The translations under genes were made by a program, and so were the position numbers. The notes under the pieces are model-generated. The model was not told the origin of the DNA. It searched no databases and was given only the letters and a program-made list of their open reading frames with translations. From Candidatus Pelagibacter communis (GTDB taxonomy: Bacteria; Pseudomonadota; Alphaproteobacteria; Pelagibacterales; Pelagibacteraceae): a stretch of DNA of 64,000 nt. The stretch covers positions 482,735 to 546,734 of the forward strand of contig NZ_LANA01000001.1 of the NCBI RefSeq assembly GCF_012932795.1, written 5' to 3'. Every line of letters starts with the position of its first letter. Position 1 is the stretch's first letter. Below are positions 43,340 to 52,910 of this stretch, piece after piece.

Positions 43340-44705
43340 GAAATCTTAATTTATCCTTAATAAAAAATAAGCAAATTAAAGAGGGGATTACCATTATAGC
43401 AGTTATGATAAAAAAAATGCCCCAATCACCATTTAACCAGTCAACCAAAGCGCCAGAAGATGATGCAAGTGTAGTTCTTCCAGCAGTCCCTATTGAAGCA
43501 AGCAATGCATATTGTGTTGCTGTATAAGTTCTGTCAACTAGTAAGGAAATAAAAGCTACGAATGCAACTGTTGCAAAAGCAGCAGCTATGTCGTCAAATA
43601 TGACTGCTATAGCAAATAATAACTCAGACCTTTCACTCCATGCTAATAGAGTAAATAATAAGTTTGTTGCAGCCATTAATATTCCTGCAAGAAACATAGC
43701 TTTTAAAACTCCAGATCTAATCACAAAAAGTCCACCTAATAATGTAAAAATAACTGTAGTAATCCATCCTAAAGTTTTTGAGTAAATTGCAATATCACCT
43801 TTAGAAAATCCTATTTCTTTATAAAAAACAATCGACATTCGTCCAAGAAAAGCTTCTCCAATCTTAAATAAAAAAACAAAGCACAAAACTCCAAGTGCAA
43901 TTGAAAAACCATTTTTTTTGAAAAAACTAATTATAGGACCTCCTAAGGTTCCCCCTAAATAAGCAACAAAAGTGGTTATAATATTTTTTGATCCAAGCCT
44001 ATTTTTAATAAGTCTGTCAGTTTCTTTTTGTTTTAGGTGTTTTTCAATGGAAAGGGTTTCATGAACAAACATTAAGCCTATATTCATTAGGATGACTATA
44101 ATACCCAAAATTAAAAATGTAATTTGCCAATAATTAACCACGCCAATATTTTGCAAATGTTGAGCTGTAAATAAAGCTATTACACCACCTAACTTATAAC
44201 CACTCCACCACCCAACAACAACCATAGCAGCACCAGCCGCCATTGATTTACTTTCATTTTCATTTATTTGTTCAATCCTTAGGGCGTCAACTGTAATATC
44301 TTGTGTAGCAGAAGCAATAGCAATAATTAAACCAACTGTGATTAATAATGTTAAATTTTCAGTGGGATTAATTAGACTCCATGTCAGTAAAGAGGCCAAA
44401 ATAATAATTTGCATTAAAACTATCCAACCTCTTCTATGACCAAGTTTTTTTGTTAAATATGGTATTCGAAGTCTATCCACTAGAGGTGCCCACAAATAGT
44501 TAAATGCATAAACAGCAAATATTAATCCAGCCCAGCCAATAGTTGATCTGCTTAAACCTTCTTCTTTGAGCCATAAAGTTAAACTACTACCAATTAAAAC
44601 CCACGGAAAACCAGAAATTGCACCTAGTAATAATATTTTAAACATTCTTTTATCAAAATACACAGAAAAAGTTTTTGAAAAAGATTGTTTTTTAATTTCA
44701 ATCAT
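43329..44705 (-). CDS. ampG: AmpG-like muropeptide permease, major facilitator superfamily
   Basis: AmpG imports anhydromuropeptides for recycling. The 458-residue protein has about 12 hydrophobic segments and the family's LLGAISGFPWVLIGSSLTLWL start of helix 1, the WAGLIFAVYAFNYLWAPLVDRL segment, and the ATQDITVDALRIE motif near residue 137. The frame can be extended upstream to a TTG at 44720, but a clear GGAGAA site six bases before the ATG at 44705 decides for the shorter form, which begins MIEIKKQSFS. It lies two bases after trkH and overlaps the NlpC/P60 gene. Confidence 0.85.
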   Translation of the reverse strand: MIEIKKQSFSKTFSVYFDKRMFKILLLGAISGFPWVLIGSSLTLWLKEEGLSRSTIGWAGLIFAVYAFNYLWAPLVDRLRIPYLTKKLGHRRGWIVLMQIIILASLLTWSLINPTENLTLLITVGLIIAIASATQDITVDALRIEQINENESKSMAAGAAMVVVGWWSGYKLGGVIALFTAQHLQNIGVVNYWQITFLILGIIVILMNIGLMFVHETLSIEKHLKQKETDRLIKNRLGSKNIITTFVAYLGGTLGGPIISFFKKNGFSIALGVLCFVFLFKIGEAFLGRMSIVFYKEIGFSKGDIAIYSKTLGWITTVIFTLLGGLFVIRSGVLKAMFLAGILMAATNLLFTLLAWSERSELLFAIAVIFDDIAAAFATVAFVAFISLLVDRTYTATQYALLASIGTAGRTTLASSSGALVDWLNGDWGIFFIITAIMVIPSLICLFFIKDKLRFHDE

Positions 44706-44707
44706 AA

Positions 44708-46153
44708 TTAATTTCTCCAAAATGAAGGTAGAAATAACACAAGTATAGCAAATAACTCTAATCTACCAAGAATCATTCCAAGACTTAAAATCCATTTAGA
44801 AAATTCAGGCAAACTTGAAAAGTTGCCACTAGGGCCGATTATAGACCCTAATCCTGGGCCAACATTTGAGATTGAAGTTGCTGCTCCTGAAATTGAAGTT
44901 AAAAAATCCAAGCCGCTTAAAGATAACATTGCTGTTATTAAAAAAAATATGACCATATATAAAAAAATAAATGAAATTATTGAAGCTATAAACTTATAAT
45001 CAACAGTATTTTTATCATATTTAATGATAAAAATTCCTCGTGGATAAATAATCTTTTTTAATTGATTAATAATAAATAAATATAGAATTTGAATTCTAAA
45101 GACTTTAATACCACATGTTGTTGAACCTGCACAACCACCAATAAACATTAAAGTTAAAAAAAAGATTAATGGAAAATTTCCCCATCCATCAAATTCTCCA
45201 GTAACATATCCTGTACCTGTTAAAATAGAAATAACATTAAAAAAAATAGCTCTGATATTAACCTGAGAAAAATTTTTCTGATGAAAGAGTGAATAAATAA
45301 AAAGTAAGATGATTGAGAAAATTATTATTTTGATAAAAGATTTAATTTGAACATCTGAAATAAATATTTTCTTATTACCATTTAAAAATTTAATATAAGC
45401 AATAAAAGGTAAGCTACCCAATAGAATAAAAATCATTGATGATATTTCAATATATAAACTATCAAAATATCCTATAGATTCATTATAATTTGAAAAGCCA
45501 CCGGTAGCTATTGTGGTCATTGAGTGAGTAAGACTATCAAAATAACTCATTCCAAATAATTTATAAGTTAAAGCACAAAGAGTTGTTAATCCTAAATAAA
45601 CATAAATTAATCTCAATGCAATTTCAGAAGATTTTGGTAATATTTTTTCTGAAGAGTCATTATTTGAAATTTTAAATAGTTGCATTCCACCAACATTCAT
45701 TATTGGCATTAGTGTTATTGCCATCACAATAATACCAATCCCTCCCAACCACTGAAGCATAGCTCTCCATAAAAGTATTGATTTAGGAGCACTCTCCAAG
45801 TTAGAAATAATTGTAGAACCAGTGGTGGTAATACCTGACATACTTTCAAAAAAAGCATCTGTAATTGATAATTCAAGTGTAGAGAAAATAAATGGCAAAG
45901 AGCCAAAAACTGCAATACTTAACCATGAAAGTGCAGTCAATAAAAAAGCTTGTTGCAAGTTTAACTTTTTATCGTGGTTTAAATTTGTCAACAAAAATAA
46001 AATACCAAATATTATTGAAATTATCGAAGCCCCTATAAAAGAGGAGTCTATTTCAGAATAAATAAACTGGGTTAAAAATGGAATCACCATAGATATTCCA
46101 AGTATAATTTGCAAAATACCCAAGGTAAAAAAAACAGTTTTGTAATTAGACAT
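44708..46153 (-). CDS. trkH: TrkH-type potassium uptake protein
   Basis: TrkH is the membrane channel subunit of the low-affinity K+ uptake system and works with the cytoplasmic NAD-binding TrkA. The 481-residue protein has many hydrophobic helices and the repeated pore-loop motifs: GITTTGSTII near residue 110, TIATGGFSNYN near 217, LTGTGYVTGEFDGWG near 310 and SNVGPGLGSIIGPSGNFSSL near the C-terminus. No trkA is present in the window. The ampG-like gene follows after two bases. A 90-base divergent gap separates it from lysS. Confidence 0.93.
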   Translation of the reverse strand: MSNYKTVFFTLGILQIILGISMVIPFLTQFIYSEIDSSFIGASIISIIFGILFLLTNLNHDKKLNLQQAFLLTALSWLSIAVFGSLPFIFSTLELSITDAFFESMSGITTTGSTIISNLESAPKSILLWRAMLQWLGGIGIIVMAITLMPIMNVGGMQLFKISNNDSSEKILPKSSEIALRLIYVYLGLTTLCALTYKLFGMSYFDSLTHSMTTIATGGFSNYNESIGYFDSLYIEISSMIFILLGSLPFIAYIKFLNGNKKIFISDVQIKSFIKIIIFSIILLFIYSLFHQKNFSQVNIRAIFFNVISILTGTGYVTGEFDGWGNFPLIFFLTLMFIGGCAGSTTCGIKVFRIQILYLFIINQLKKIIYPRGIFIIKYDKNTVDYKFIASIISFIFLYMVIFFLITAMLSLSGLDFLTSISGAATSISNVGPGLGSIIGPSGNFSSLPEFSKWILSLGMILGRLELFAILVLFLPSFWRN

Positions 46154-46243
46154 TTTGAAAGAACATTATTTTATGGTAAATAAATTTCAACTCTATAAGA
46201 ATTAATAAAAACACCAAATATAAGATATTTCTTATTAAACAAA

Positions 46244-47806
46244 GTGATTAAAAAAGAAAATTTAGATAAAACCAATGCATGGCCATTTGTAGAGGCTAAA
46301 AAAATGCTGCGTGAAAGGAAAACTTTTATTGAAAAAAAAGGTAAAATTATTTTACAAACTGGGTATGGTCCAAGTGGATTGCCTCATATAGGAACTTTTG
46401 GTGAAGTTGCCAGAACATCAATGATGGTTAATGCCCTAAAACAACTTACTGATATACCAACAGAAATTATAACTTTTTCAGATGATATGGATGGTTTTAG
46501 AAAAGTTCCAGAAAATGTTCCTAATCAAGAATTACTAAAAAAAAATCTTCATAAACCTTTAACTCAAGTACCAGACCCGTTTGAAAAGTTTTCAAGTTTT
46601 GGTGAACACAATAATGAGATGTTAAAAAAATTTTTAGACAAATTTAAATTTGATTATAGTTTTAAAAGTTCTTCAGTTCTTTATAAGAGTGGCTTTTTTA
46701 ATCCTACTTTGAAAATTATCTTAGAAAATTATCAGGGTATTATGGATATAATTCTTCCAACCCTTGGTAAGGAAAGACAAAAAACTTATAGTCCTTTTTT
46801 ACCTATATGTCCAGATACTGGAAAAGTTTTGGAAATTCCAGTTTTAGAAATCTTAAAAGAAAAATTTAAAATTATTTTTGATAATAATGGAAAAAAACTT
46901 GAAAGAAGTATTTTAGACGGAGACTGTAAATTACAGTGGAAGGTGGATTGGGCTATGAGGTGGTATGCGCTTGATATAGATTTTGAAATGTATGGAAAAG
47001 ATTTGATAGAAAGTGCAATATTATCTTCAAGAATAGCTAAGTTAATTGGAAACATAAATCCATCTGGTTTTGCTTATGAACTTTTTTTAGATGAAAAAGG
47101 AGAAAAAATTTCTAAGTCAAAAGGCAATGGGATCACTATTGATCAATGGTTAGAATATGCATCTCCTGAGAGTCTTTCATTGTATATGTACCAAAATCCC
47201 AAAAGAGCAAAAAAATTATATAAAGAAATAGTTCCAAAAACTGTCGATGAATACTTGGATTTTATAGAAAAAGCAAAAAACCAAAACGAATTACAGTTAT
47301 TAATGAATCCAGTCTGGCATGTTCATAATGGAGTAATTCCTCAAGAAGATACTATTATGAGTTTTTCAATGCTTTTAAATTTGGTAGAGGCAAGCAATGC
47401 AAATTCGAAGGAATTACTTTGGAAATTTGTAAAAAAATATAAAAAAGATATTTCAGAAATAAATCATATAATTTTTGATAATTTAATAGGCTACGCTATT
47501 AAATATTTTAACGATGTAATTAGACCAAAGAAAAAATATAAAAAACCAAACACAAACGAAAAAAAGGCATTAAATGCACTAGTTAATACGCTTGATGATT
47601 GTAGTGATGAAATGTTGCCTGAAGATATTCAAACATTAATTTATTCAACTGGAAAAGAAAATGGATACTCAGAAAATCTACGTGATTGGTTTAAATTAAT
47701 TTATGAAGTTGTGTTTGGTGATGAAAATGGTCCAAGAATGGGTTTTTTTATAAGTTTCTTTGGAGTAAAAGAGACTAAAGAATTAATAACAGAAAAAATA
47801 AAATAA
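46244..47806 (+). CDS. lysS: lysyl-tRNA synthetase, class I
   Basis: This is a class I LysRS, unrelated in fold to the class II enzyme of most bacteria but standard in alphaproteobacteria. The 520-residue protein has the HIGH-type motif GPSGLPHIGTFGEV near residue 45 and the KMSKS-type motif EKISKSKGNGI near 288. SDDMDGFRKVP near residue 80 is typical of this class. The start codon is GTG, with no better ATG before the conserved region. pyrD follows with a one-base overlap. Confidence 0.95.
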   Translation: MIKKENLDKTNAWPFVEAKKMLRERKTFIEKKGKIILQTGYGPSGLPHIGTFGEVARTSMMVNALKQLTDIPTEIITFSDDMDGFRKVPENVPNQELLKKNLHKPLTQVPDPFEKFSSFGEHNNEMLKKFLDKFKFDYSFKSSSVLYKSGFFNPTLKIILENYQGIMDIILPTLGKERQKTYSPFLPICPDTGKVLEIPVLEILKEKFKIIFDNNGKKLERSILDGDCKLQWKVDWAMRWYALDIDFEMYGKDLIESAILSSRIAKLIGNINPSGFAYELFLDEKGEKISKSKGNGITIDQWLEYASPESLSLYMYQNPKRAKKLYKEIVPKTVDEYLDFIEKAKNQNELQLLMNPVWHVHNGVIPQEDTIMSFSMLLNLVEASNANSKELLWKFVKKYKKDISEINHIIFDNLIGYAIKYFNDVIRPKKKYKKPNTNEKKALNALVNTLDDCSDEMLPEDIQTLIYSTGKENGYSENLRDWFKLIYEVVFGDENGPRMGFFISFFGVKETKELITEKIK

Positions 47807-48858
47807 TGTTTTCAAAATTCAGATCACTAATATTTAAAATTGATCCTGAAGCTGCTCATAATTTAGCAATTAAGTCTTTAAAATTAAACTTGATACCAAA
47901 TTTAATGGATACTGATAAAGATGATCCAATGTTTAAATCTACTTTGTTTGGTAAAGAAATAGATAATCCAATTGGAATGGCTGCTGGATTTGACAAAAAT
48001 GCTGAAGTTTATGAATCATTGTTTAAACTTGGGTTTGGTTTTGTTGAAGTAGGGACGGTCACTCCACTTAAACAATATGGAAATCCAAAACCAAGAGTAT
48101 TTAGACTAGTTGAAGACCAAGCACTTATAAATAGATTGGGATTTAATAATCAGGGAGCTGAAAATATAAGTAATAGAATTAGGTCTAATTTAAATATGGG
48201 TTTATTAGGAATTAATATAGGACCTAATAAAGAAAGTAGTGATAGACAAAATGACTATTTAATTGGTCTTAGAACCTTTCACGATATTGCTGATTATATC
48301 ACAATTAATATCTCCTCACCAAATACAAAAGATTTAAGAAGTTTCCACGATGAAGAAAAATTTGATGAATTAATGAATTCAATTCAGGAGGAAAAAGTTA
48401 AACTTAAATCTAAAATACCAATTGTTGTGAAAATTTCTCCAGATATTTCAGAAGAACAAATTGAATTGATAAGCAAAATATTGTTAGATCATAAAGTTAG
48501 TGCAGTAATTATTTCAAATACAACTTCAGAAAATAGAGAAAAATTAAATAATATATTAAAACATCAAAAAGGGGGCTTATCTGGAAAACCTTTAGAGAAA
48601 GAAGCCAATAAATTAATAAGTAAGTTTTATAAATTATTAAAAGGTAAAATTAAAATTATTGGAGTTGGGGGAGTTGATTCAGGTGAGAGCGCCCATAGAA
48701 AATTTTTAGCTGGAGCAAGTTATGTTCAGTTATATACTGGCATGGTTTTTCAAGGTCCAAATATTGTTGGAAAGATAAAAAAAGAGCTTAAAGAAATATT
48801 AAAAGCTGATGGGATTAAGAATTTTAGAGAAATAATAGGCAAGAAACAGAGTAATTAA
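47806..48858 (+). CDS. pyrD: dihydroorotate dehydrogenase (quinone), class 2
   Basis: PyrD oxidises dihydroorotate to orotate in pyrimidine synthesis and passes electrons to ubiquinone at the membrane. The 350-residue protein has the N-terminal helical extension of class 2 enzymes (FRSLIFKIDPEAAHNLAIKS), GMAAGFDKNAEVYESLFKLG near residue 57, INISSPNTKDLR near 166, and IGVGGVDSGESAHRKFLAGA near 285. It shares one base with lysS. The 53-base gap after it holds the rpmB promoter. Confidence 0.96.
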   Translation: MFSKFRSLIFKIDPEAAHNLAIKSLKLNLIPNLMDTDKDDPMFKSTLFGKEIDNPIGMAAGFDKNAEVYESLFKLGFGFVEVGTVTPLKQYGNPKPRVFRLVEDQALINRLGFNNQGAENISNRIRSNLNMGLLGINIGPNKESSDRQNDYLIGLRTFHDIADYITINISSPNTKDLRSFHDEEKFDELMNSIQEEKVKLKSKIPIVVKISPDISEEQIELISKILLDHKVSAVIISNTTSENREKLNNILKHQKGGLSGKPLEKEANKLISKFYKLLKGKIKIIGVGGVDSGESAHRKFLAGASYVQLYTGMVFQGPNIVGKIKKELKEILKADGIKNFREIIGKKQSN

Positions 48859-48869
48859 GCCTAATAAAC

Positions 48870-48898
48870 TTGACGAGGTCACCAACTCATCTTATATA
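48870..48898 (+). promoter_or_regulatory. predicted promoter of rpmB
   Basis: A -35 TTGACG at 48870-48875 (five of six) and a -10 TATATA at 48893-48898 (four of six) are separated by exactly 17 bases. Transcription would start near 48905, a few bases before the rpmB ATG at 48912, giving a very short leader. Confidence 0.6.
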
Positions 48899-48911
48899 GT
48901 CACTAAATATT

Positions 48912-49235
48912 ATGTCTAAAAAATGTGAACTAACTGGTAAAATACCTATGAAAGGTCATAATGTTAGTCACGCTAACAATAAGACTAATAGAAGATTTTT
49001 ACCCAATCTTAAAAAAGCTAAATTCACAAGTGAGCTTTTAAAAAGAAGTTTAACTTTGACAGTAAGTAATGCAGGTATGAGATCGGTTGATAAAAAAGGA
49101 ACTTTTGATCAGTTCTTAAAGTCTGTAAAAAATAGAGATATTTCACCTAGGCTAAAAAAATTAAAAAAAAGCATACTAATTAAATCACCTTTTATTAAAA
49201 AATCACCAAAAGCATCTCCTAGTAAATCAGCTTAA
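48912..49235 (+). CDS. rpmB: 50S ribosomal protein L28
   Basis: L28 is a large-subunit protein. The 107-residue protein starts [20 protein letters not shown] and has the [20 protein letters not shown] core, then [18 protein letters not shown]. It is longer than E. coli L28 (78 residues) but near the size usual in alphaproteobacteria, with a basic Lys/Ser-rich tail. Its stop shares the last base with the start of the next gene. Confidence 0.95.
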   Translation: MSKKCELTGKIPMKGHNVSHANNKTNRRFLPNLKKAKFTSELLKRSLTLTVSNAGMRSVDKKGTFDQFLKSVKNRDISPRLKKLKKSILIKSPFIKKSPKASPSKSA

Positions 49236-49789
49236 TGAAAAAGTTTTTTATGCTACTTTCATTTATAATGGGAGTTGTTGTCTTAACTTCAAATTATTTA
49301 GTACAATTTCCAATCAACTATTATGGTTTAGAAAAAATATTAACTTATGGGGCTTTTAGCTATCCAGTTGCTTTTTTAATTACCGATCTAGCAAATAGAT
49401 CTTATGGCAAGATTGTTGCTAGAAAAATTGTTTATGTTGGTTTTATTATAGGAATTATATTTACTCTCTTCTTTTCAACAAATTTTGCAGACTTAATTTC
49501 AGTCAGAATTGCCATAGGTTCAGGTACAGCATTTATGGTTGCACAGTTGCTGGATGTTCAAATTTTTGACTATTTAAGAAAAAAGAAATGGTTTGTTGCT
49601 CCATTAACTTCATCTTTAATTGGGTCTACTGTTGATACATTTTTATTCTTCTCTATCTCATTTTATGCAACTGGAATACCATGGGTTACTTTATCTCTAG
49701 GTGACTTAACAGTTAAAATATTTGTTGCTTTAGTGATGTTGATTCCATTCAGATTATTATTGGGAACTCTTAAAGCTTCAAAAGCTTAA
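49235..49789 (+). CDS. yhhQ: VUT/YhhQ family transporter, probable queuosine-precursor importer
   Basis: This small membrane protein of 184 residues has about five or six hydrophobic segments. The SYPVAFLITDLANRSYGKIVARKIVYVGF segment, rich in conserved polar residues within a helix-loop-helix, is typical of the YhhQ (VUT) family, which in E. coli imports queuosine precursors. Queuosine use by this organism cannot be judged from the window. It shares one base with rpmB and overlaps the ureohydrolase gene on the other strand by four bases. Confidence 0.75.
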   Translation: MKKFFMLLSFIMGVVVLTSNYLVQFPINYYGLEKILTYGAFSYPVAFLITDLANRSYGKIVARKIVYVGFIIGIIFTLFFSTNFADLISVRIAIGSGTAFMVAQLLDVQIFDYLRKKKWFVAPLTSSLIGSTVDTFLFFSISFYATGIPWVTLSLGDLTVKIFVALVMLIPFRLLLGTLKASKA

Positions 49790-50661
49790 TATAAAAATTT
49801 GTAGGATAAAATTTTATAAGCAAGTTTTGCTACAAGAAAATTGTAAGAATTAAAGCCTTTTATAGGTGAAAGTTCATTTATATCTGCACCCACAATATTA
49901 GAGTTTTTAGCAGCTATCCGTATAATATTTAAAGTTTCATCCCATAATAGTCCACCTGGTTCAGGTGTACCTGTTGCGGGCATAATACTTGAATCTAAAC
50001 CATCAACATCAAATGTTAAATAAACTGTTTTATTCTTTATCATATTTTTAAACTTTTTTAGGTCCCATTTACTTTTGTCTTTTGCCCAAAAGATATTAAT
50101 TCTAGATGAGTTTTTTTTTAGGAATGGTATTTCACTTTGAGATATATTTCTGATCCCAAATGAGATTATTGAAACATTTTTATGATCAAGACATCTCCTA
50201 ATAGCTGAGGCATGAGAAAATTTTTCTCCATTATAATTCTCTCTTAAATCTGCATGTGCATCAAAATGTAGTAAACATATTTTTTTATGTTTTTTTACAA
50301 ATGGAGCAATACATCCAGGTGTTATTGAGTGTTCCCCTCCAAAAGTGATTGGAAATAATTTTTTATCTAATATTTCTTGATTTATATCAGACATCTTTTT
50401 AAGAGCTTTTTTAATATCTTTATCAATTTTAAATGGTTTTAAAGTTTTAATTCCAATTTTTTTGTAGGGTTCACAGTGTAATTCTTCATCATATAATTCA
50501 ACTTGATGTGATGCTTTGATAATTTCTTTAGGGCCATTACGAGTGCCACCACCATAACTTACAGTTTTTTCTAAACCAAATGGAACAACTACTACTTTTT
50601 CTTTAAAATTAACATTATTGTCAATTCCTAGAAACCCGTTTTTATTAGAAAGATATTTCAA
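49786..50661 (-). CDS. speB: agmatinase-type ureohydrolase
   Basis: SpeB-type enzymes hydrolyse agmatine or related guanidino compounds to an amine and urea, using a binuclear Mn site. The 291-residue protein has the metal motifs GGEHSITPG near residue 105, LHFDAHADLRENYNG near 130 and TFDVDGLDSSIMPATGTPEPGG near 215. It is the last gene of a three-gene polyamine unit, two bases after the deoxyhypusine-synthase-like gene. The close pairing raises the chance that its true substrate is a longer guanidino-polyamine. Confidence 0.88.
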   Translation of the reverse strand: MKYLSNKNGFLGIDNNVNFKEKVVVVPFGLEKTVSYGGGTRNGPKEIIKASHQVELYDEELHCEPYKKIGIKTLKPFKIDKDIKKALKKMSDINQEILDKKLFPITFGGEHSITPGCIAPFVKKHKKICLLHFDAHADLRENYNGEKFSHASAIRRCLDHKNVSIISFGIRNISQSEIPFLKKNSSRINIFWAKDKSKWDLKKFKNMIKNKTVYLTFDVDGLDSSIMPATGTPEPGGLLWDETLNIIRIAAKNSNIVGADINELSPIKGFNSYNFLVAKLAYKILSYKFLY

Positions 50662-50663
50662 TT

Positions 50664-51707
50664 TTATGTAAATATTTTTGAGAAGTTTTTTCTCGTTCTA
50701 TTTTTCCAGTCACCTTTATGATAAGCGTCACTTGCAATCAAAGGAAGGACACTGGTTGCTTCTGCAAAAACCATTTGCTCTTTTGTGATATCTACTTTCC
50801 CCCAAGAGCTTGCCTCTTTTAATGTGGAGCTACTACAAGCACCATCCCTAGAATCTGCCACTGTAATTTGTACTGCATATTTATGCATCTCGACCTCTTT
50901 TCCTAAAAGTTCAGCACAAATAACAGTATCTTGAACAAAATTCTTTGGTACTCCTCCACCAATCATAAATAAACCAGATCCTTTTGATTTAATCTTTATT
51001 TCAGTTAATTCACGAAGTTCTCTAATAGAATCTATCGTAATATGGTTTTTAGGATTATTTTCTTGGTGAGTGACTAATCCAAAACCAGCACTCGAGTCTG
51101 TAAATGCTGGGCAAAAAATGGGAACATTATTGTCATATGCTGTTTCAATCAAAGAATCTTTTTTTTTAGAATTTTTCTTTAAATATTTTCCCATTTCATA
51201 AATAAATTCTCTTGATGTATAACTTCTTGGTTCAAGTGTATCCGCTATTTCACATATTTTTTGATCACATTCCTGTAACTCTTCTTCATCAATATATGTA
51301 TCATAAATCCTATCTATATAATTTTTTCTTAATTCAGTGTCATTTTGAAACTGTGAACCTTGGTAATGTTTAAAGCCTAAAGCTTCGAAAAAATCCATAT
51401 CAACTATTGAAGCTCCCGTAGCTATAATTGCATCAACCATATTATATTTAACTAAATCTTTATAAATATTCATACACCCTGCTGCAGAAGTTGACCCAGC
51501 AAGTGTTAAAAAAATTGTACAATCTTTATCTTGAATCATTTCATTAAAAATATTGGCTGCATTTGCTGTTTCTCTTGAAACGAAAGACATTTTTTCCATT
51601 GAGGAAATTATTTTTCTTGCATCAAATGAAGTAATATCGATGTGTTCAACTGGATTTTGTAAGAAGCTTTTTTTGCTATTATGAGTTAAATTTTTGTTTT
51701 CTGACAT
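50664..51707 (-). CDS. deoxyhypusine synthase-like aminobutyltransferase (probable homospermidine synthase)
   Basis: This 347-residue protein belongs to the deoxyhypusine synthase family. The catalytic lysine is K304 in EASSWGKVDI, and the NAD-site segments GGGVPKNFVQDT near 248 and SRDGACSSSTL are present. Bacteria lack eIF5A, the eukaryotic substrate, and bacterial members are thought to transfer the aminobutyl group of a polyamine to putrescine or agmatine, giving homospermidine-like products. It shares one base with the decarboxylase gene upstream and is two bases from the ureohydrolase, so the three probably form one pathway. The substrate is inferred. Confidence 0.82.
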   Translation of the reverse strand: MSENKNLTHNSKKSFLQNPVEHIDITSFDARKIISSMEKMSFVSRETANAANIFNEMIQDKDCTIFLTLAGSTSAAGCMNIYKDLVKYNMVDAIIATGASIVDMDFFEALGFKHYQGSQFQNDTELRKNYIDRIYDTYIDEEELQECDQKICEIADTLEPRSYTSREFIYEMGKYLKKNSKKKDSLIETAYDNNVPIFCPAFTDSSAGFGLVTHQENNPKNHITIDSIRELRELTEIKIKSKGSGLFMIGGGVPKNFVQDTVICAELLGKEVEMHKYAVQITVADSRDGACSSSTLKEASSWGKVDITKEQMVFAEATSVLPLIASDAYHKGDWKNRTRKNFSKIFT

Positions 51708-52885
51708 TAAGCAACTAATATACCTTTATTGCTCTCTTTACCATATAACGTCATTATAGGTTCGTCTTCCACTTCATAAATTTCATTAGAATAAAAACCA
51801 TTAAATTGAGTTCTAAAAGTTAGACCGTAAGCACCAAGCTGGCCTAATTCTATATAATCATTTTCTTTAATATTGTTTGGAAGCAAAAATGGTCCTTTCA
51901 TGTAGTCCATACTATCGCACGTAGGTCCATAAAAATTAAAAGCAGTTAATTTTTTTGAGACCATTTTTCCATTTTTAATTAATCTAGAAGGGTAAACTAT
52001 GTTTGGTGTGCCAGCGTCAAAAAGAGTTCCATACGTTCCATCATTTATATAAAGTTTTTGTTTTTTTCTAAGATTTACCCGTACGATTGTTGACCCACTT
52101 TCTGCAACTAATGCTCTTCCAGGTTCACATAATATTTTAGGAAGTTTTTCCAATTTTAAGTTTAATAAACCTTTTTTTATTTCTTCAAAATAGCCATCCA
52201 AAGATTGAGGTACAAGATCAGGATATATGGCGGGAAATCCACCACCAATATTAATATAATCTGGAATAATTTTTGTTTTTCTTATTATATTTCCGATATC
52301 TGCAATTCCTTTTGAATAAGAAATGGGATGCATACATTGAGATCCTACATGAAAACTTAGCCCTACTTTTTTTGCATATTGCTTTGTTAATCTTAACAAA
52401 CCAATTGCCTCAGATGTTAATGCACCAAACTTTTTAGACAAATCTATTTCAGCATGTTCATTTGAAACAGCTACTCTTACGAATAACTCAAGATCTTTTG
52501 CTCGATTAGTTGCTTCAATAATCTTTATAAGTTCATCTTTAGTATCTAAAGAAAAAGCTTTAATATTATAATTAAAGTAAGCCTCTTTAATATTCTCTCT
52601 ACTTTTAACAGTATGCATATATGAGCATTTTGCATCGGGGGAGATCGCTCTTATGTCTTTAATTTCTTGAATAGAAGCTATATCAAAGTTTTCAATACCA
52701 CTCTCAACAATTGTTTTTAAAACCTCAGGATGTGGATTAGTTTTTACAGCGTATAGTACTTTCCCAGGAAATTTTTTTTTAAAGTATGTAGAAGCTGATT
52801 GTATAGATTTTTTCCTAATACAATAAATAGGCTTTTCTGGCTTTAGTTGATTTATAAGCTCATCAACTGTTTTAAATTTTTGCAT
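51707..52885 (-). CDS. PLP-dependent ornithine/lysine decarboxylase, alanine-racemase fold
   Basis: This 392-residue enzyme is of the fold-type III group (eukaryotic-like ornithine decarboxylases, also DAP decarboxylases). The PLP lysine is in LYAVKTNPHPEV near residue 48. HVGSQCMHPISYSKG lies near 178, the phosphate-binding region INIGGGFPAIYP near 213, CEPGRALVAESG near 260, and the active-site cysteine motif GPTCDSMDYM near 332. The CDS motif followed by QLGAYG agrees with alphaproteobacterial ornithine decarboxylase. It makes putrescine or a related diamine for the next two genes. A structured leader precedes it. Confidence 0.86.
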   Translation of the reverse strand: MQKFKTVDELINQLKPEKPIYCIRKKSIQSASTYFKKKFPGKVLYAVKTNPHPEVLKTIVESGIENFDIASIQEIKDIRAISPDAKCSYMHTVKSRENIKEAYFNYNIKAFSLDTKDELIKIIEATNRAKDLELFVRVAVSNEHAEIDLSKKFGALTSEAIGLLRLTKQYAKKVGLSFHVGSQCMHPISYSKGIADIGNIIRKTKIIPDYINIGGGFPAIYPDLVPQSLDGYFEEIKKGLLNLKLEKLPKILCEPGRALVAESGSTIVRVNLRKKQKLYINDGTYGTLFDAGTPNIVYPSRLIKNGKMVSKKLTAFNFYGPTCDSMDYMKGPFLLPNNIKENDYIELGQLGAYGLTFRTQFNGFYSNEIYEVEDEPIMTLYGKESNKGILVA

Positions 52886-52910
52886 TTAATATGACCTCAA
52901 AAAAAATTTA

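Noticed and set aside
46154..46243. tRNA or structured RNA in the trkH-lysS gap
   Set aside because: The 90 bases are AT-rich, with only a weak six-base inverted repeat (ATAAGA/TCTTAT) and no T-loop or anticodon-stem pattern.
46244..47806. Class I lysyl-tRNA synthetase as a horizontally transferred archaeal gene
   Set aside because: Class I LysRS is standard in alphaproteobacteria, and composition and spacing match the neighbours.
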